NCBI GenBank assembly: GCA_013812145.1
Contig: JACCTY010000074.1
Location: 1-46,314, forward strand
Reading direction: 5' to 3'
Origin: Geodermatophilaceae bacterium
Lineage (GTDB): Bacteria; Actinomycetota; Actinomycetes; Mycobacteriales; Geodermatophilaceae
Length of the DNA: 46,314 nt
The position numbers were made by a program, and so were the translations under genes. Positions 14,351 through 23,592 of this stretch are shown here, in pieces (within the stretch, counting starts at the first letter, position 1; every line of letters begins with the position of its first letter). The notes under the pieces were generated by a model. It did no database searches, was not told the origin of the DNA, and saw only the letters and a list, made by a program, of their open reading frames with translations.

Positions 14351-16746
14351 CCGCCATAGAAGAGCGCCCCGCCAATCCGGCGGCAGCCGCGGAGAACCGG
14401 CCGATCGGGTTCGGGCGACTGCAGCGCAAGGAGGATCCGCGCTTCATCCGCGGCAAGGGCCACTACCTCGACGACGTCGTCCTGCCCGGGATGCTGCACG
14501 GCGCCATGCTGCGCTCGCCGTACGCCCACGCCAAGCTGATCTCGATCGACACGTCGGCAGCGCTGGCGCACCCCGGCGTACACGCGGTCATCACCGGCAA
14601 GGACCTCGAAGGACTGAACCTGGCCTGGGCGCCGACGCTGTCCGCCGACGTGATGGCGATCCTGGCGACAGACAAGGTGCGGTTCCAGGGCCAGGAGGTC
14701 GCCTTTGTGGTCGCCGACGACCGGTACTCCGCCCGCGACGCCCTGGAGCTGATCGACGTCGAGTACGAGGCGCTGCCGCCGGTCATCAACGCCCGCAAGG
14801 CGCTGGACGCCGACGCGCCGGTCATCCGCACCGACCTCGAGGGCCGCACCGACAACCACATCTTCGACTGGGAAGCCGGCGACGCCGCTGAGACCGACGC
14901 CGTCTTCGCCCGCGCCGACGTGGTGGTTACCGAGGACATCGTCTACCCCCGCGTGCATCCGGCGCCGATGGAGACCTGCGGCGCGGTCGCCGACTACGAC
15001 CCGATCGACGGCAAGCTCACGCTGTGGGAGACCACCCAGGCCCCGCACGCGCACCGCACCCTCTACGCGATCGTTGCGGGCATCCCCGAGCACAAGATCC
15101 GGGTGATCTCCCCGGACATCGGCGGCGGCTTCGGCAACAAGGTCGGCATCTACCCGGGTTACGTCTGCGCGGTGGTCGGATCGATCGTGACCGGCAAGCC
15201 GGTCAAGTGGGTCGAGGACCGCTCGGAGAACCTGATGTCCACGTCGTTCGCCCGCGACTACCTGATGCACGGCGAGGTGGCGGCGACCAACGACGGCAAG
15301 ATCCTCGCCGTACGCACGACTGTTCTCGCCGACCATGGAGCTTTCAACGCCACCGCCCAGCCGACCAAGTACCCGGCCGGCTTCTTCCACATCTTCACCG
15401 GCAGCTACGACCTGGAGGCCGCGCACTGCAAGGTCACCGGCGTCTACACGAACAAGGCGCCCGGCGGGGTTGCCTACGCCTGCTCGTTCCGGGTCACCGA
15501 GGCGGTGTATCTCGTCGAGCGGATGGTCGACGTGTTGGCTTTGAAGCTGGGGATTGACCCGGCCGAGATCAGGCTGAAGAACTTCATCAAGCCCGAGCAG
15601 TTCCCCTACCAGAACAAGACGGGCTGGGAGTACGACTCCGGCGAGTACGAGCGCGCCATGCGGATGGCGATGGACATGGCCGGGTACGACGAACTGCGCC
15701 GTGAACAGGCCGAGAAGCGCGAGCGCGGTGAGTTGATGGGCATCGGGGTCACGTTTTTCACCGAGACGGTGGGCGCCGGACCGCGCAAGCACATGGACAT
15801 CGTCGGGCTCGGTATGGCCGACGGCGCGGAGTTGCGGGTGCACCCGACCGGCAAGGCGGTCGTGCGGCTGTCTGTCCAGTCGCAGGGGCAAGGACACGAG
15901 ACGACGTTCGCCCAGATCGTGTCGGAGGAGATCGGCATCCCGCCGGAGGACATCGAGGTCGTCCACGGCGACACCGACAACACGCCGTTCGGCCTCGGGA
16001 CCTACGGCAGCCGCTCCACACCGGTCAGCGGTGGCGCGGTCGCGATGGTCACCCGCAAGGTCCGAGACAAGGCCCGGCTGATCGCCGCCGCCATGCTGGA
16101 GACCCGGCCGGAGGACCTGGAGTGGGAGAAGGGCCGGTTCTTCGTCAAGGGTGACCCGTCGCAGGGCAAGACCATCGCCGAGATCGCGATGGGCGCGCAC
16201 GGCACGGTGACGCTCCCTGAGGGTGTGGACGGCAACCTCGACGCCGAGGTGACCTACGACCCGCCGAACCTCACGTTCCCGTTCGGCGCCTACATCTGCG
16301 TCGTGGACATCGACCCGGGAACGGGCGTGGTCAAGGTACGGCGGTTCATCGCGGTGGACGACTGCGGCACCCGGATCAACGAGATGATCATCGAAGGCCA
16401 GGTGCACGGCGGCCTGACCGATGGCGTGGGCATGGCGCTGATGGAGATCATCGACTTCGACGAGGACGGCAACTGCCTCGGCGGGTCGTTCATGGACTAC
16501 CTGATCCCGACCGCCATGGAGGTCCCGGACTGGGAGACCGGGCACACCGTCACGCCGTCCCCACACCACCCGATCGGCGCCAAGGGGATCGGCGAGTCCG
16601 CGACCGTCGGCTCACCGTCGGCCGTCGTCAACGCCGTGGTGGACGCGCTGCAGCCGTACGGCGTCGTACACATCGACATGCCGTGTACGCCGTCGCGGGT
16701 GTGGGAGGCCATGCAGGGCCGGCACGTCCCAACGGCCGGCGTGTGA
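14347..16746 (+). CDS. coxL: Carbon monoxide dehydrogenase, large (Mo-Cu) subunit, form I
   Basis: 799 aa from the ATG at 14347, overlapping coxS by 4 nt. The active-site loop reads [10 protein letters not shown], matching the form I motif AYxCSFR. Cys379 (codon at 15481) should bind Cu. GAKGIGES supplies the catalytic Glu750, and [11 protein letters not shown] and DIGGGFGNK belong to the molybdopterin site. This distinguishes it from form II (AYRGAGR) xanthine-dehydrogenase-like homologues. It oxidises CO + H2O to CO2 + 2H+ + 2e- and works as a (LMS)2 hexamer. Length agrees with known CoxL (about 800 aa). Confidence 0.96.
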   Translation: MTAIEERPANPAAAAENRPIGFGRLQRKEDPRFIRGKGHYLDDVVLPGMLHGAMLRSPYAHAKLISIDTSAALAHPGVHAVITGKDLEGLNLAWAPTLSADVMAILATDKVRFQGQEVAFVVADDRYSARDALELIDVEYEALPPVINARKALDADAPVIRTDLEGRTDNHIFDWEAGDAAETDAVFARADVVVTEDIVYPRVHPAPMETCGAVADYDPIDGKLTLWETTQAPHAHRTLYAIVAGIPEHKIRVISPDIGGGFGNKVGIYPGYVCAVVGSIVTGKPVKWVEDRSENLMSTSFARDYLMHGEVAATNDGKILAVRTTVLADHGAFNATAQPTKYPAGFFHIFTGSYDLEAAHCKVTGVYTNKAPGGVAYACSFRVTEAVYLVERMVDVLALKLGIDPAEIRLKNFIKPEQFPYQNKTGWEYDSGEYERAMRMAMDMAGYDELRREQAEKRERGELMGIGVTFFTETVGAGPRKHMDIVGLGMADGAELRVHPTGKAVVRLSVQSQGQGHETTFAQIVSEEIGIPPEDIEVVHGDTDNTPFGLGTYGSRSTPVSGGAVAMVTRKVRDKARLIAAAMLETRPEDLEWEKGRFFVKGDPSQGKTIAEIAMGAHGTVTLPEGVDGNLDAEVTYDPPNLTFPFGAYICVVDIDPGTGVVKVRRFIAVDDCGTRINEMIIEGQVHGGLTDGVGMALMEIIDFDEDGNCLGGSFMDYLIPTAMEVPDWETGHTVTPSPHHPIGAKGIGESATVGSPSAVVNAVVDALQPYGVVHIDMPCTPSRVWEAMQGRHVPTAGV

Positions 16747-16782
16747 AGGCTGCCGGCCCGAGGGAGCGAGGCGCAGCGAGCC

Positions 16783-17679
16783 ATGATGAGAGAGGAGCTG
16801 GCGCAGCGGGCGAGTGAGTTGCGGCGCTCGCGCACTCCGTTCGTGCACGCGACAGTTGTCCGGGCGCAGCACCCGACGAGTGCGCACGCCGGTGACTCCG
16901 CGCTGGTGCATGCCGACGGGTCGATCGAGGGCTTCGTCGGGGGGACCTGCGCCGAGACCTCGGTCCGAGCACAAGCGCTGCAGGTCCTCGTCAGTGGTGA
17001 ACCCCTGCTGCTGCGGATCCGGCCCGGCGAGGAGTCCGAGGCGGTGGTCGACGAGCAGGGTGCGGTCACCGTCGCCAACCCGTGCCTGTCCGGCGGAACG
17101 CTGGAGATCTTCCTGGAGCCGCACCGCCCGGCGCCCCGGGTGGTCGTCGTCGGCTCCACGCCGGTGGCGCGAGCATTGGCCGCACTGGGCGGCCCGCTCG
17201 GCCTGCACGTCGAGCTGACCGACGGCGGGGCGATCCGAGTTGATCCGGAGGACGCCGGGATGATCGTGGCCTCGCACGGTCGCGGCGAGGAACCGGCTCT
17301 CGAAGCGGCGTTGCGGGTGGCTGTCCCCTACGTCGCACTCGTCGCCAGCAAGACCCGCGGCGGCGCCGTACTGGCCGGTCTGGACGTCTCGGCAGCCGAT
17401 CGCGCCCGCGTGCACAGTCCGGCCGGGCTGGACCTCGGCGCCCGGACCGCCGGGGAGATCGCACTGTCGATCCTGGCCGAGATGATCACCGAACGGGCGG
17501 CCACCGTGCGCACGCCCGAGCAGCCGGTGCCGCTCACCTCGGTCGACCCGGTCTGCGGCATGACCGTCGCGGTGTCCGACAGCACGCTGTCGACGTCGTA
17601 CGGCGAGGCGCAGGTGTACTTCTGCTGCGAGCACTGCCGCACGTCGTTCCTGGCCGAACCAGCCCGGTTCACCGCGTGA
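16783..17679 (+). CDS. XdhC/CoxF-type cofactor maturation protein with C-terminal YHS domain
   Basis: 298 aa. The N-terminal XdhC/CoxI domain includes the GGTCAETS motif (53-60, the GGCxE box). It is followed by a Rossmann-like XdhC C-terminal domain with [15 protein letters not shown] (119-133) and [16 protein letters not shown]. Residues 254-296 add a YHS domain, DPVCGMTV...[10 protein letters not shown], with Cys258, Cys281, Cys282 and Cys285 as candidate metal ligands. XdhC proteins bind and help sulfurate the molybdenum cofactor, and CoxF assists CODH maturation. A fused metal-binding YHS unit would suit delivery of Cu to the Mo-S-Cu centre, though this is inference. The start is 16783, or 16786 (ATGATG). 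It overlaps coxD by 4 nt. Confidence 0.85.
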   Translation: MMREELAQRASELRRSRTPFVHATVVRAQHPTSAHAGDSALVHADGSIEGFVGGTCAETSVRAQALQVLVSGEPLLLRIRPGEESEAVVDEQGAVTVANPCLSGGTLEIFLEPHRPAPRVVVVGSTPVARALAALGGPLGLHVELTDGGAIRVDPEDAGMIVASHGRGEEPALEAALRVAVPYVALVASKTRGGAVLAGLDVSAADRARVHSPAGLDLGARTAGEIALSILAEMITERAATVRTPEQPVPLTSVDPVCGMTVAVSDSTLSTSYGEAQVYFCCEHCRTSFLAEPARFTA

Positions 17680-18590
17680 AGGAAGCCGCCCGTTCTGGTG
17701 CGGAGGCCGGTGTCGTCGAGCGGGTGCCGGACGTCGACACGCTCGTCGAGGCTCTGGACGACGCGGACTACCTGACCGACACCGGCCTGGCCACCGCGCT
17801 GTTCATGGCGGTGCGGCTCCCGCAACCGCTGCTGTTGGAGGGTGAGGCCGGCGTCGGCAAGACCGAAGCCGCAAAGGCGCTGGCCCGCATCCTCGACACC
17901 CCCCTCATCCGGCTGCAGTGCTACGAGGGAATCGACGCGGCCGAGGCGCTCTACGAGTGGAACTACACCAAGCAGCTGCTGTCGATCCGGCTCGCGGAGT
18001 CCCAGGGTGAGCGGCTGGCGCAGACCGAGCTCTTCACCGGGGAGTACCTGCTGCAGCGGCCGCTGCTGCGCGCCCTGGAGCACCCCGGCCCGCGCCCAGC
18101 CGTACTGCTGATCGATGAACTCGACCGGGCCGACGATGACTTCGAGGCGTTCACCTTCGAGCTGCTGGCCGAGTCCTCGGTGACCATCCCCGAGCTGGGC
18201 ACCGTATATGCCGTGCACCCGCCGGTCGTCGTGCTCACCTCCAACCGGACCCGAGACCTGCACGACGCACTGAAACGTCGCTGTCTCTACCACTGGATCG
18301 ACTTCCCGTCGGCGGCGCGCACGGCGGAGATCATCCGGCGCAGGGTCCCTGGCAGTGCCGAGCCGCTGGCCCTGTCAGCTGCGGCGTCGGTGAGCCGGTT
18401 GCGCACGCTGGAGTTGGAGAAGCAGCCGGGCATTGCCGAGGCGATCGACTGGGTGGCGGCGCTGACGCTGCTCGGCGTACACCGTCTTGACGGCGAGGCT
18501 GCCGGCGCGACGCTGGGCTCGGTGCTGAAGAGCCGGGAGGATCAGGCGATGGCCGTCGACCGCGGGCTGGCCTGGGTCGCGGGCGCGTGA
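17676..18590 (+). CDS. coxD: MoxR-family AAA+ ATPase CoxD
   Basis: 304 aa from a GTG that overlaps the previous stop (GTGA). Walker A is GEAGVGKT (56-63), Walker B is VLLIDE (143-148), and the sensor region is VVLTSNRTRDLHDALKRRCL. The stretch QCYEGIDAAEALYEWNYTKQ is a CoxD hallmark. In Oligotropha, CoxD is needed for stepwise insertion of S and Cu into the CoxL active site. It acts as a chaperone-like ATPase together with the VWA protein CoxE, encoded immediately downstream. Confidence 0.92.
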   Translation: MKEAARSGAEAGVVERVPDVDTLVEALDDADYLTDTGLATALFMAVRLPQPLLLEGEAGVGKTEAAKALARILDTPLIRLQCYEGIDAAEALYEWNYTKQLLSIRLAESQGERLAQTELFTGEYLLQRPLLRALEHPGPRPAVLLIDELDRADDDFEAFTFELLAESSVTIPELGTVYAVHPPVVVLTSNRTRDLHDALKRRCLYHWIDFPSAARTAEIIRRRVPGSAEPLALSAAASVSRLRTLELEKQPGIAEAIDWVAALTLLGVHRLDGEAAGATLGSVLKSREDQAMAVDRGLAWVAGA

Positions 18591-19765
18591 TCGGGACGGT
18601 GCAAGGCGCCTCGCTGGCGGCTGCCTTCGCCGATACTCTGCACCATGCCGGCCTCCCGGTGACACCCGAGCGGGCCGGCCGGTTCGCGCGGGCGATGCAG
18701 CTCTGTCCACCGAGCACGAGGGCGCGGCTGTACTGGACGGCGCGAGTCAGCCTGGTGTCCGACCACAGCCAGCTGGGTCTGTTCGATGCCGTCTTCGCCG
18801 CTGTCTTTGCTGGTGAGCTCGACCCCGCCGATGGACGCGGCGATCCCACCGCTCCCCCACCCGTCCAGGCGCAGCCCCGTCCCCGCTCGGGGGCCTCCGC
18901 GCCGCTGGGACGCCAGCAGAGCGTCACCGGCGACCCGCCCCCGTCCGTCGGCGGCGCGGACAGCGGCGAGAGTGACGACAGACGCGACGTCATGCTGGCG
19001 ATGGCGGCCAGCGAAGAACGTCTCGGGGACACCGCGTTCGCCGATCTCAGCGACGACGAGGTGGCGCAGATGCGCCAGCTCGTCCGGCGGATCGTCCTGG
19101 CCACACCCTCGCGCCGTACCCGCCGCACCCGCACAACTCACCGCAGCGCGGACCGGATCGACGTACGACGGACGCTGCGCCGGGCTCAGCGCACCGGTGG
19201 CGACCCCGCGCATACGGTGCACCGCCTCCGCCGGCGCCGGCCGCGCCGGCTGGTGTTGCTGTGCGACATCTCGGGCTCGATGGAGCCGCACGCGCGGGTC
19301 TTCCTGTCGCTGCTGCAGGGGGCGGTCACCTCGGCGGCGGCGGAGGCCTTTGTGTTCTCCACTCGGCTGACCCGCCTCACCCGGGCCCTCACCGTGCGAG
19401 ATCCAGATGAGGCGCTGGCCCGGGCAGCGGCGATCGCCCCGGATTGGTCGGGTGGAACCCGGCTCGCCGAAAGCCTCCGCCAGTTCGTCACCGATCACGG
19501 CCGGCGCGGCCTGGCGCGCGGCGCTGTCGTGGTGATCTTGTCCGACGGCTGGGCCACGGACGAACCGGCCGAGGTAGCAGTCCAGATGGCGCGACTCCGC
19601 CGGCTGGCCTACCGGATTGTGTGGGTCAACCCGCGCAAGGCGGCAGCCGGCTTCGCCCCGACCGTTGGGGGGATGGCCGCCGCGCTGCCCTACTGTGACG
19701 CCTTCGTCTCCGGCCACAGCTACGCGGCTCTTGCGGCAGTGGCGGACGCAGTTGCCGCCAGCTGA
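18587..19765 (+). CDS. coxE: VWA-domain protein CoxE
   Basis: 392 aa from a GTG overlapping coxD by 4 nt. Residues about 80-130 are a Pro/Gly/Ser-rich linker, then a basic region. The von Willebrand factor A domain starts near 220 with the MIDAS motif DISGS (Asp227, Ser229, Ser231), and a second metal-site segment SDGWATDEP lies further on. CoxE works with the CoxD ATPase in maturing the Mo-Cu centre. It is the last gene of the cox operon; a GC hairpin follows within 5 nt. Confidence 0.9.
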   Translation: MIGTVQGASLAAAFADTLHHAGLPVTPERAGRFARAMQLCPPSTRARLYWTARVSLVSDHSQLGLFDAVFAAVFAGELDPADGRGDPTAPPPVQAQPRPRSGASAPLGRQQSVTGDPPPSVGGADSGESDDRRDVMLAMAASEERLGDTAFADLSDDEVAQMRQLVRRIVLATPSRRTRRTRTTHRSADRIDVRRTLRRAQRTGGDPAHTVHRLRRRRPRRLVLLCDISGSMEPHARVFLSLLQGAVTSAAAEAFVFSTRLTRLTRALTVRDPDEALARAAAIAPDWSGGTRLAESLRQFVTDHGRRGLARGAVVVILSDGWATDEPAEVAVQMARLRRLAYRIVWVNPRKAAAGFAPTVGGMAAALPYCDAFVSGHSYAALAAVADAVAAS

Positions 19766-19769
19766 CCGA

Positions 19770-19788
19770 CCTCGGCGGGGCGCCGAGG
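19770..19788 (+). terminator. GC-rich hairpin after coxE
   Basis: CCTCGGCG-GGG-CGCCGAGG is a perfect 8-bp stem beginning 5 nt after the coxE stop. It has no T run, as is common for actinobacterial terminators. It probably ends the cox transcript. Confidence 0.55.
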
Positions 19789-19859
19789 CAAGGGGGACGC
19801 ACCGGCCGGCCCCACGTCTCCCGGTCCACGCGACTTTCCGCGCTGAGAATCGCGAACGG

Positions 19860-19985
19860 GCGCGCGCTAGGACGCTCGACGATTATGTAGGCCGCCAGGT
19901 ACACGAGACGGTTGATCAGGTGCGGAACGTCGTTGGCCACCTTGCCGATGATGATGCCGCTGGGTGACTTCGCTGGGTACGCCAC
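19860..19985 (-). pseudogene. Fragment of an alpha/beta hydrolase (salicylate-esterase-like)
   Basis: On the minus strand from 19985 the frame reads SPSGIIIGKVANDVPHLINR then LVYLAAYIIVERPSARPF. This matches the strand-turn-helix after the nucleophile in small plant-esterase-like hydrolases (HSYGGMVI...VANDxPHLIxRLVYLxAY). The nucleophile-containing start and the C-terminal half are absent. The frame runs on to 19626, but that part is antisense to coxE. It is a relic only. Confidence 0.5.
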
Positions 19986-20012
19986 ATCGGCGGCGCGAGG
20001 TGTGGCGTGGGA

Positions 20013-20381
20013 TCAGCGGTCCAGGCCCCAGCTGACGACCGTGGCCGGGGTGATCCGGATGATCGGCGCGGGCTCTCCACCGTCGGACGGGCTCACGGCC
20101 TCGAGCGCCTCGGCCTCACCGCGGATCTGCACGCAGCGCGGCTGCCACGGCGGCAGGACGTCGTCGACCACGAACGCGACCTTCGGGTTCGCCCGGACGT
20201 TGCGAAACTTGCGGGTTCGGGCGAAGTCGCGGCCGCCAATGTCGATCGTGTCCAGCTCAGGGTTGTAACGCCAGCCCACCGGAACGACGTGTGGCTGCCC
20301 ACTGGAGTCGATGGTCGCGAGCCTGCCGAGCAGTCGCTCGGTCCGCAGGTAGTCCAACTCGGCCGGTGAAAAGGCGCTCAC
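20013..20381 (-). CDS. PPOX-class F420-dependent oxidoreductase
   Basis: 122 aa from the GTG at 20381, which overlaps the upstream stop by 4 nt (GTGA). The split-barrel fold signature is strong: LGRLATIDSSGQPHVVPVGW, then RNVRANPKVAFVVDDVLPPW and IRGEAEAL. It fits the actinobacterial PPOX/FDOR group that uses the deazaflavin F420. The substrate is unknown. It is co-transcribed with a DUF6069 membrane protein and divergent from a MarR regulator, suggesting a redox or xenobiotic response function. Confidence 0.85.
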   Translation of the reverse strand: MSAFSPAELDYLRTERLLGRLATIDSSGQPHVVPVGWRYNPELDTIDIGGRDFARTRKFRNVRANPKVAFVVDDVLPPWQPRCVQIRGEAEALEAVSPSDGGEPAPIIRITPATVVSWGLDR

Positions 20382-20809
20382 CGGGCCTGTTCCTTTCGGT
20401 TCGGCGAACTCCGGTAGAGCAGGGGGATCAGCACCGCGCCGACAATGAGGTGCAGCCCTGCCAGCACAACTCGGCTGGAGCCCGTGACGCCGGCCGCGGT
20501 CAGCGGCGCGACCAGCGATGCCACCGCGACCACAACCGCGATCGCCGCCCACCACCGTCGGGCGCGCGCACTGAACCGTTCGAGCACCGCGAGCAGCGCC
20601 CATCCGGCTAACGAGACCACCGCGGTCACTCCGACGACCTTCGCGGCACCAAGGTCCCTGGCCTGGCCCGTCCGCTGCGGTTCGCGGACGTCGACCCCGA
20701 GGCCGAACGTGGCTACCGCCCACACCGCCACCGCGGCCGCAACTGCGGCAACAACTGCCAGCCACCTGCGTCGGCGGGATACGGTCCCGCTGGTTTCTTG
20801 CTGGGTCAT
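20378..20809 (-). CDS. DUF6069-like four-helix membrane protein
   Basis: 143 aa from the ATG at 20809, preceded by GGAGAG. It has about four predicted membrane segments: WLAVVAAVAAAVAVWAVAT, VVGVTAVVSLAGWALLAVL, WWAAIAVVVAVASLVAPLT and a last one near VVLAGLHLIVGAVLIPLLY. It begins with a basic MTQQETSGTVSRRRR leader, and the positive ends suit an inside N-terminus. It resembles the DUF6069 family, whose function is unknown. It forms an operon with the PPOX enzyme, and its start is about 80 nt from the divergent MarR gene. Confidence 0.7.
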   Translation of the reverse strand: MTQQETSGTVSRRRRWLAVVAAVAAAVAVWAVATFGLGVDVREPQRTGQARDLGAAKVVGVTAVVSLAGWALLAVLERFSARARRWWAAIAVVVAVASLVAPLTAAGVTGSSRVVLAGLHLIVGAVLIPLLYRSSPNRKEQAR

Positions 20810-20820
20810 CTCGACTCTCC

Positions 20821-20870
20821 GTATGTCGATGCATGCGCCAGCATACAGTATAGATGCGTGTGCATGTATG
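20821..20870. promoter_or_regulatory. Divergent promoter with clustered GCAT/ATGC half-sites
   Basis: The spacer between the DUF6069 gene and the MarR gene contains TATAGA (20849-20854), a likely -10 for the MarR gene. Overlapping it are several GCAT/ATGC half-sites, including the dyad ATGCGTGTGCAT (20854-20865), GCATAC (20841-20846) and GCATGTATGC (20862-20871). This is a plausible MarR operator controlling both directions. The binding is inferred. Confidence 0.5.
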
Positions 20871-20887
20871 CCTGCTAGCGTGTGGGG

Positions 20888-21373
20888 ATGGAGGAGCCGT
20901 TCCTCGTGGAGCGCCCAGATGGCGTCAAGTACCCGTCCCCACTGCACGCTCGGGCGTTCCTCGGGCTCGTGCGCGCCGGTGAGGCGCTTGACCACGGCTT
21001 GGACGCCGAACTCAGGTCTGCGCACGGCCTCAGCCTGCGCGGTTTCGAGGCTCTGCTACACCTCGCCGCATTCTCGCCGTCGGGAAGCCTGCGGATGACG
21101 CAGCTCACCGCGCAGGCGCCGCTGAGCCAAAGTCGTGTCTCACGCCTGGTCACCGAGCTCGAGGCCCAGGGTTGGGTGAGCCGATCAGCCTTCACAGGTG
21201 ACAACCGAGGAGTGCTCGTCTCGATTACCGACCGGGGACTCGACAAGCTCCGGCAGGCTCAAGACACCCACTTCACCGGCCTGCACAAGCGATTGTTCGC
21301 GCACCTCAGTTGGGCTGACACCACGACACTGGCGAAACTCACTGCCAGGATCCTCGCCGCAAACGAGGCGTGA
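20888..21373 (+). CDS. MarR-family transcriptional regulator
   Basis: 161 aa from the ATG at 20888 (a GTG at 20882 is an alternative). No ribosome binding site is visible and the -10 lies about 35 nt upstream, so a short-leader message is likely. The winged helix reads LRMTQLTAQAPLSQSRVSRL then VTELEAQGWVSRSAFTGDNR, followed by the wing GVLVSITDRG. MarR dimers typically repress a divergent gene and release DNA on binding a small ligand; here the divergent targets would be DUF6069-PPOX. Confidence 0.88.
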   Translation: MEEPFLVERPDGVKYPSPLHARAFLGLVRAGEALDHGLDAELRSAHGLSLRGFEALLHLAAFSPSGSLRMTQLTAQAPLSQSRVSRLVTELEAQGWVSRSAFTGDNRGVLVSITDRGLDKLRQAQDTHFTGLHKRLFAHLSWADTTTLAKLTARILAANEA

Positions 21374-21397
21374 GCCCTGCTTCGGGGCGCGCGGGCG

Positions 21398-21413
21398 TTC
21401 AGCTAGCTTTCAG
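21398..21413 (+). promoter_or_regulatory. Phased TTCAG direct repeat upstream of the response regulator
   Basis: TTCAG occurs at 21398-21402 and 21409-21413, spaced 11 bp (one helical turn), 46 nt before the response-regulator ATG. Tandem direct repeats with this spacing are the normal binding sites of OmpR/PhoB regulators. A three-copy version lies upstream of the lipoprotein gene. This suggests autoregulation. Confidence 0.5.
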
Positions 21414-21458
21414 CAACGCTCCCAGACGATCATGACTCGAGCCCGACCGAGGAGAGCC

Positions 21459-22136
21459 ATGCGCGTGCTGGTGGTAGAGGATGAGAAGCGGCTTGCCGCG
21501 GGACTGCGCAACGGCCTGGAAGCCGAGGGTTTTGCCGTGGACGTCGCCCTCGACGGCACTGATGGGTTGTGGATGGCGCGCGAGCGCCCGCACGACCTCA
21601 TTGTCTTGGACATCATGCTGCCGGGCGTGAACGGTTTCACCATCTGCCGGACGCTGCGGCACGAGAAGGTGTGGACCCCGATTCTGATGCTCACCGCCAA
21701 GGACGGCGAGTGGGACGAGGTCGAGGCCCTCGATGCTGGCGCCGACGACTACCTGACAAAGCCGTTCTCCTACGCCGTACTGCTGGCCCGCCTGCGGGCT
21801 CTGCTCAGACGCGGCGCACGTCGCCGCCCGGCCGTTCTGGAGGCCGGCGATCTCCGGCTGGACCCGGCGACGAAGCAGGTCACCCGCGCCGGCGTCGAGG
21901 TGTCGTGCACGGCCCGCGAGTTGTCCGTCCTGGAGTTTCTGCTCCGGCGCCGCGGTCAGGTGGTCTCCAAGCGGGAGATCCTCGATCACGTCTGGGACTA
22001 CGACTTCGAGGGCGATCCGAACATCGTCGAGGTCTACGTCGGGCATCTCCGCAACAAACTCGACCGGCCGTTTGGAAGGCAGTCCATTTCAACGGTCCGC
22101 GGTTCCGGGTACCGGCTGGCCCCTGACGATCGATGA
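21459..22136 (+). CDS. OmpR-family response regulator
   Basis: 225 aa from the ATG at 21459, with GAGGAGAG upstream. The receiver domain has the acidic pocket (VVEDE), phospho-acceptor Asp51 in LIVLDIMLPG, and the conserved Lys101 in TKPF. The C-terminal winged helix starts near residue 130 (VSCTARELSVLEFLLRRRGQ) and ends STVRGSGYRL. It is phosphorylated by the kinase encoded 4 nt overlapping downstream. Likely targets are its own promoter and the lipoprotein promoter, from shared TTCAG repeats. Confidence 0.93.
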   Translation: MRVLVVEDEKRLAAGLRNGLEAEGFAVDVALDGTDGLWMARERPHDLIVLDIMLPGVNGFTICRTLRHEKVWTPILMLTAKDGEWDEVEALDAGADDYLTKPFSYAVLLARLRALLRRGARRRPAVLEAGDLRLDPATKQVTRAGVEVSCTARELSVLEFLLRRRGQVVSKREILDHVWDYDFEGDPNIVEVYVGHLRNKLDRPFGRQSISTVRGSGYRLAPDDR

Positions 22137-23521
22137 CCATGGGTGCAGCCGCGCGGTTCAGGGCCACAGTCCGTTCCAGGACGCTCGGCTCACGATCCGT
22201 CCGCGTTCGGGCGACGGCCGGCGCCGTACTGGTCGTCGGTATCGCGCTGCTGGCCGTGTCGGTCGGGCTCGTCAGCTTTCTGGATTGGACGCTGACCGGC
22301 AACGTGCGAAGCGCTGCCGTTGTCAGAGCCGACGAGGTTGCCGCCGTCCTGGAATCCTCAGGCGATCCGGGATCGCTCGCCGTCGCCGACGTCGAGGAAC
22401 AGCTCATCCAGGTGGTGGACCGAAACGGCGCCGTGGTGGCGTCCAGTTCGAACGTCGCCGGCCGCGCTCCGGTAGCGGCGCTGCAACCGGGGCAATCCGT
22501 CGAGGTCGACGATCTGCTCGAAAACGCGTCGTTCCTCGCCGTGGCGGCCGCCGCGCAGACGAACAGCGGCAACTACACGGTCGTCGTGGCGCGCTCGCTC
22601 TCCGACTCGACCGAGGCGGTGCGCGCCGTAGGCGGCCTACTGGGGCTGGGCGTGCCGCTGCTGTTGCTGGTCGTGGGGGCCACCACCTGGAAGGTCGTCG
22701 GCCGGGCACTGCGCCCGGTGGAGGGGATCAGGTCGGAGGTCGAGCAGATCTCCGACACCCAGTTGCACCGCCGGGTTCCGCAACCAGACGGCCGGGACGA
22801 GATCGCCGATCTGGCGCGGACGATGAACGGGATGCTGGCGCGGCTCGACGATGCCGCGGCCCGGCAGCGCCGCTTCGTGTCCGACGCCTCGCACGAACTG
22901 CGATCCCCGGTGGCGAGCATCCGGCAGCACTCCGAGGTCGCCCTCAGCCATCCCCAACGCACCACCGTGTCGGAACTCGCAAGGACCGTGCTCGCCGAGG
23001 ATCTGCGCGTGCAGCGCCTGATCGAGAGCCTCCTCCTGCTGGCCCGGTCGGACGAAGGCGGCCTGCCCGCCAACAGCGTCCCGGTCGACCTGGACGACCT
23101 CGTGTTCAAGCATGCTCGCCGGGTGCGAGTCTCCGGTCCGCGTGTCGACACCTCCGGCGTCTCAGCGGGCCGAGTACTCGGCGTCCGCGGGCAGCTGGAC
23201 CAGGTCCTGGGCAACCTGCTCGACAATGCCGCCCGGCACGCCAGGGCGGTCATCACGCTGGGTCTGGGCCCGGAAGCAGGCGACGGAGGCGTCGTACTGC
23301 GAGTCGACGACGACGGGTCCGGGATCCCGCTGGCCGAGCGACAGCGCGTGTTCGAGCGCTTCGTCCGGCTCGACGAGGCGCGAGCGCGGGATCACGGAGG
23401 CTCCGGTCTCGGGCTGGCCATCGTGGCCGAGGTGGTGCGCTCGCACGGCGGAACGATCACCGTGGGCGACGCGCCTGGCGGCGGCGCCCGGTTCGAGATA
23501 CGGCTGCCTGCTGCGCACTGA
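22133..23521 (+). CDS. Sensor histidine kinase
   Basis: 462 aa; the ATG overlaps the regulator stop (ATGA). TM1 spans about 28-50 and TM2 about 168-190, enclosing an extracytoplasmic sensor of roughly 115 residues. A HAMP linker follows (about 190-240), then the H box FVSDASHELRSPVASIRQHS with His254. The ATP-binding domain has the N box (GNLLDNAARHA), G1 (VDDDGSGIP) and G2 (GGSGLGLAIV). It is a classical EnvZ-type kinase, and its signal is unknown. The only other gene with the regulator's repeats is the lipoprotein, hinting at envelope stress. Confidence 0.93.
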   Translation: MTMGAAARFRATVRSRTLGSRSVRVRATAGAVLVVGIALLAVSVGLVSFLDWTLTGNVRSAAVVRADEVAAVLESSGDPGSLAVADVEEQLIQVVDRNGAVVASSSNVAGRAPVAALQPGQSVEVDDLLENASFLAVAAAAQTNSGNYTVVVARSLSDSTEAVRAVGGLLGLGVPLLLLVVGATTWKVVGRALRPVEGIRSEVEQISDTQLHRRVPQPDGRDEIADLARTMNGMLARLDDAAARQRRFVSDASHELRSPVASIRQHSEVALSHPQRTTVSELARTVLAEDLRVQRLIESLLLLARSDEGGLPANSVPVDLDDLVFKHARRVRVSGPRVDTSGVSAGRVLGVRGQLDQVLGNLLDNAARHARAVITLGLGPEAGDGGVVLRVDDDGSGIPLAERQRVFERFVRLDEARARDHGGSGLGLAIVAEVVRSHGGTITVGDAPGGGARFEIRLPAAH

Positions 23522-23592
23522 CCAGACCCTCGCCACAACGGTTGCAAGGCTGACTGAACGCCGGCCTCGCTCGGCCGTTGCCCGTCGCGGTC

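Noticed and set aside
14275-16569. 764-codon open frame on the minus strand
   Set aside because: Antisense to coxL, with His/Val/Asp-rich composition set by codon phase of the real gene.
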